A DNA stretch of 64,000 bases, from the NCBI RefSeq assembly GCF_026000435.1, contig NZ_AP026763.1, positions 2,418,001 through 2,482,000 on the forward strand, read 5' to 3'. The notes beneath the pieces are model-generated. The model was given only the letters and a program-made list of their open reading frames with translations. It did not search any database and was not told the DNA's origin. This document shows positions 61,555 to 64,000 of this stretch, in pieces. Source of the DNA: Vibrio sp. STUT-A11. GTDB lineage: Bacteria > Pseudomonadota > Gammaproteobacteria > Enterobacterales > Vibrionaceae. Every line of letters starts with the position of its first letter. Position 1 is the stretch's first letter. The position numbers were made by a program, and so were the translations under genes.

Positions 61555-61570
61555 TGTGATCCCAATCACC
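61555..61570. promoter_or_regulatory. CRP-like site
   Basis: TGTGATCCCAATCACC fits TGTGA-N6-TCACA at 9 of 10 positions and lies next to the NagC-like operator, so catabolite activation of nagE is likely. Confidence 0.7.
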
Positions 61571-61932
61571 AGAATTCACCCTGTAAGAAGGTTTTTGCTA
61601 GCGGGATCATAAAACTTATTTTATTATACAAAAAATGGCAGTTGAAAGATAACTTCCTCGCACTTTAAGCTTGAAGGAATCAGTGTTATGTTGGTCTACA
61701 GCGAGTAACCTACGGTAAGTTCGCTCTGAAAAAGAACCTGTAAAAATTAGTTCATTTATCATTTTTCAGTCCGTTATAGTTCGCTACTCCGCCAAGACCG
61801 AGATAAACACAACTTGCCTCATGTAACTCGTTATCTAATTTGATGGTATAGACTAAGTAACCACATGACTCAAGCAGTCACATTTAGATAACGATACAGA
61901 CATTGAATTCTCACTATAAGGACTAGCTGACT

Positions 61933-63069
61933 ATGTACGCGCTAAGTAACTGTAAAATCTATACCGGTAGTGATGTTCTACACGAACATGCGGTCATCAT
62001 CGACAACGACCTAATTCAATCCGTTGTACCAGTTGCCGAACTGCCGAAAGGCATCGAGGTTAAAGATCTAAATGGTGCGAACCTAAGTCCAGGATTCATT
62101 GATCTTCAACTAAACGGCTGTGGCGGAGTAATGTTGAATGACGATATCACAGCAAACACGATGCAAATCATGCATGAGGCAAACCTCAAGTCCGGTTGTA
62201 CCAGTTACTTACCGACACTGATTACCTCTTCAGACGAAGACATGCGCGCTGCGATCAATGCTGCTCGTGAGTACCACAATCAATACCAAAATCAGTCATT
62301 GGGTCTCCACCTGGAAGGGCCATATCTTAACGTCGCGAAAAAAGGCATCCACAATGTTGACTTTATTCGCACGTCAGATGAAGACATGATTGATCTGATT
62401 TGTGCAAATAGTGACATCATTGCAAAGGTGACTCTAGCACCAGAACAGAACGACCCTGAGCATATTCGTCGCTTAAAAGCAGCGGGTGTCGTCGTATCTA
62501 TCGGCCATACCAACGCTACATATAAAGAAGCACGCAAAGGGTTTGAAGCTGGCATTTCCTTCGCAACGCACCTGTTTAACGCCATGACACCAATGGTTGG
62601 TCGTGAACCAGGCGTAGTCGGTGCGATTTACGATACACCTGAAGTTTATGCAGGAATTATCGCGGATGGTTTCCACGTGGACTACGCAAACATTAGAATT
62701 GCTCATAAAATCAAGGGTGAAAAGCTTGTTTTGGTGACGGATGCCACAGCTCCAGCAGGTGCTAACATTGATCACTTTATTTTTGTCGGTAAGAAAGTAT
62801 ATTACCGAGATGGTAAGTGTGTTGATGAAAATGGCACACTAGGCGGCTCAGCCCTGACTATGATTGAAGCAGTTCAGAATACGGTTGAGCACGCAGGTAT
62901 CGCTTTAGACGAAGCTCTACGCATGGCTACATTGTATCCAGCAACCGCTATTGGGGTTGAGGATAGACTTGGCCGAGTTCGAACAGGCATGGTAGCAAAC
63001 CTGACTGTTTTCGATCGTGACTTCAATGTCAAAGCGACGGTTGTTAACGGACAATACGAGCACAATTAA
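61933..63069 (+). CDS. nagA: N-acetylglucosamine-6-phosphate deacetylase
   Basis: 378 residues. Metal and active-site motifs FIDLQLNGCGG (near 56), HLEGPYLNVAKKGIHN (near 125), GHTNATY and HLFNAMTPMVGREPGVVG are those of NagA. The late Asp is in LVTDATAPAG. It converts GlcNAc-6-P to glucosamine-6-P and acetate. Followed by nagC after 2 bases. No nagB is visible in the window. Confidence 0.96.
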   Translation: MYALSNCKIYTGSDVLHEHAVIIDNDLIQSVVPVAELPKGIEVKDLNGANLSPGFIDLQLNGCGGVMLNDDITANTMQIMHEANLKSGCTSYLPTLITSSDEDMRAAINAAREYHNQYQNQSLGLHLEGPYLNVAKKGIHNVDFIRTSDEDMIDLICANSDIIAKVTLAPEQNDPEHIRRLKAAGVVVSIGHTNATYKEARKGFEAGISFATHLFNAMTPMVGREPGVVGAIYDTPEVYAGIIADGFHVDYANIRIAHKIKGEKLVLVTDATAPAGANIDHFIFVGKKVYYRDGKCVDENGTLGGSALTMIEAVQNTVEHAGIALDEALRMATLYPATAIGVEDRLGRVRTGMVANLTVFDRDFNVKATVVNGQYEHN

Positions 63070-63071
63070 GC

Positions 63072-64000
63072 ATGAATGGCGGACAAATTGGTAATGTAGA
63101 TTTAGTAAAACAGCTTAACAGCGCTGCGGTATACAGGCTGATAGATCAGCAAGGTCCTATCTCCCGTATCCAAGTCGCGGATGTTAGCCAGCTGGCTCCC
63201 GCGAGTGTTACCAAAATAACCCGCCAACTATTAGAGCGTGGCCTAATTAAAGAAGTCGCGCAGCAAGCTTCTACTGGTGGTCGTCGAGCTATCTCGCTGA
63301 CCACAGAAGTAGAACCTTTTCATTCGGTCGCCGTTCGTCTAGGACGTGACTACATTCAGTTCTGCTTGTACGACTTAGGTGGTACAGCACTTGCTGAAGA
63401 CCAACATGAACTCCACTACACCAACCAGGAAGACTTGATTGCTGGTTTAATTGATTTATTGAAAAGTTTCTTTAATCGCAACCAAGACAAAATTGATCAA
63501 TTAATCGCCATTGGTATTACCCTACCTGGCTTGGTCAACCCTTCCACCGGCGTGGTTGAGTACATGCCAAATACAGATGTTGATAACCTCGCTCTTGGTG
63601 AAATCGTCAGTGAGAAGTTTAATACCGCTTGTTTCGTTGGTAACGATGTTCGCGGAATGGCTTTAGCTGAACACTACTTTGGTGCAAGCCAAGATTGCCA
63701 AGACTCCATTCTGGTCAGTGTCCACCGCGGTACGGGTGCCGGTATCATTGTTAATGGCCAGGTATTTCTTGGCTTTAACCGTAACGTGGGTGAGATTGGC
63801 CATATCCAAATTGATCCACTCGGTGAACAGTGCCAATGTGGTAACTTCGGTTGTTTAGAAACGGTGGCGGCGAACCCAGCCATCATACACCGTGTAAAGC
63901 AGCTAATCGCGCAAGGTTACGAATCCAGCCTGACTGAGCTTGAAAACATCACCATTCAGGATGTATGTGCTCACGCAGTGAATGGTGATGAACTTGCAAA
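63072..64000 (+). CDS. nagC: N-acetylglucosamine repressor NagC (partial, C-terminus outside window)
   Basis: About 309 residues are present. A winged helix-turn-helix (about 10-72) reads VYRLIDQQGPISRIQVADV...ASVTKITRQLLERGLI. The ROK domain follows, with GITLPGLVNPSTGVVEYMPN and the zinc-binding CQCGNFGCLETVAANP. Translated 2 bases after nagA, as in V. cholerae and E. coli nagAC. It likely regulates the NagC-like site upstream of nagE. Confidence 0.95.
   Translation, partial: MNGGQIGNVDLVKQLNSAAVYRLIDQQGPISRIQVADVSQLAPASVTKITRQLLERGLIKEVAQQASTGGRRAISLTTEVEPFHSVAVRLGRDYIQFCLYDLGGTALAEDQHELHYTNQEDLIAGLIDLLKSFFNRNQDKIDQLIAIGITLPGLVNPSTGVVEYMPNTDVDNLALGEIVSEKFNTACFVGNDVRGMALAEHYFGASQDCQDSILVSVHRGTGAGIIVNGQVFLGFNRNVGEIGHIQIDPLGEQCQCGNFGCLETVAANPAIIHRVKQLIAQGYESSLTELENITIQDVCAHAVNGDELA

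Larger units (their letters stand above)
61439..61932. other. Divergent regulatory region nagE / nagAC
   Basis: 494 bases without a gene. A NagC-like operator and a CRP-like site lie 80-130 bases upstream of nagE and are listed separately. Further AT-rich palindromes are present near 61611-61650. The nagA ribosome site is GGACTAG. Confidence 0.65.

Overview
The window is a chromosomal segment of a marine gammaproteobacterium, almost certainly a Vibrio and probably of the Harveyi clade. That assignment rests on housekeeping proteins close to the Vibrio/E. coli type, gene neighbourhoods typical of Vibrio chromosome 1 (minCDE-rnd-fadD, sdhCDAB-sucABCD beside gltA, seqA-ybfF-fldA-fur, glnS-nagE-nagAC), a GlyGly-CTERM serine protease and Vibrio-type intergenic repeats. 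No prophage, IS element, integron cassette or CRISPR array was seen.

Layout. 1-8160: a catecholate siderophore locus. An operon on the minus strand (entC-entE-entB-entF, the last cut by the window edge) has its own Fur box. A second Fur box lies between a divergent lipoprotein of the TIKI/ChaN type and entA. The gene set and the start of the serine code in the NRPS point to enterobactin or the amphi-enterobactin of V. harveyi/campbellii. A tRNA-Arg(UCU) and folD (with a near-perfect PurR box) follow. 9.4-13.2 kb: nupC, a LysR regulator, mltB, ycgL. 13.4-23 kb: minCDE, rnd, fadD, an alpha/beta hydrolase, slp, a small unknown gene, tsaB, yoaA. 23.2-29.4 kb: purU, a secreted trypsin-like protease with a small lipoprotein, yecM, argS, a HIT protein.

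29.4-39 kb is a metal-homeostasis block: feoABC with Fur and FNR-like sites, a 666-bp gap holding a candidate structured small RNA, an unusual 1122-residue membrane-anchored AraC-type regulator, and the zinc importer znuA / znuCB split by a Zur box. 39-50.5 kb is the TCA block: sdhCDAB-sucABCD reading left from an ArcA-like site, and gltA reading right. 50.5-57.9 kb: ybgI, a DUF1853 gene, pgm, seqA, ybfF, a DUF2788 gene, fldA, a DUF4442 gene and fur, with two related terminal-inverted-repeat elements. 58-64 kb: glnS and the N-acetylglucosamine genes nagE / nagA-nagC around a shared regulatory region with NagC-like and CRP-like sites.

Iron is the common thread. Catechol siderophore synthesis, ferrous uptake, the Fur repressor, an iron-sparing target (sdh/suc) and flavodoxin all lie in this one window. 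The most interesting undescribed items are the tandem-hairpin RNA candidate near 32.53-32.66 kb, the receiver-less sensor/AraC fusion at 32.8-36.2 kb, and the Fur-controlled TIKI-fold lipoprotein inside the siderophore locus. Positions and motifs were read by eye; no alignment or database search was run.
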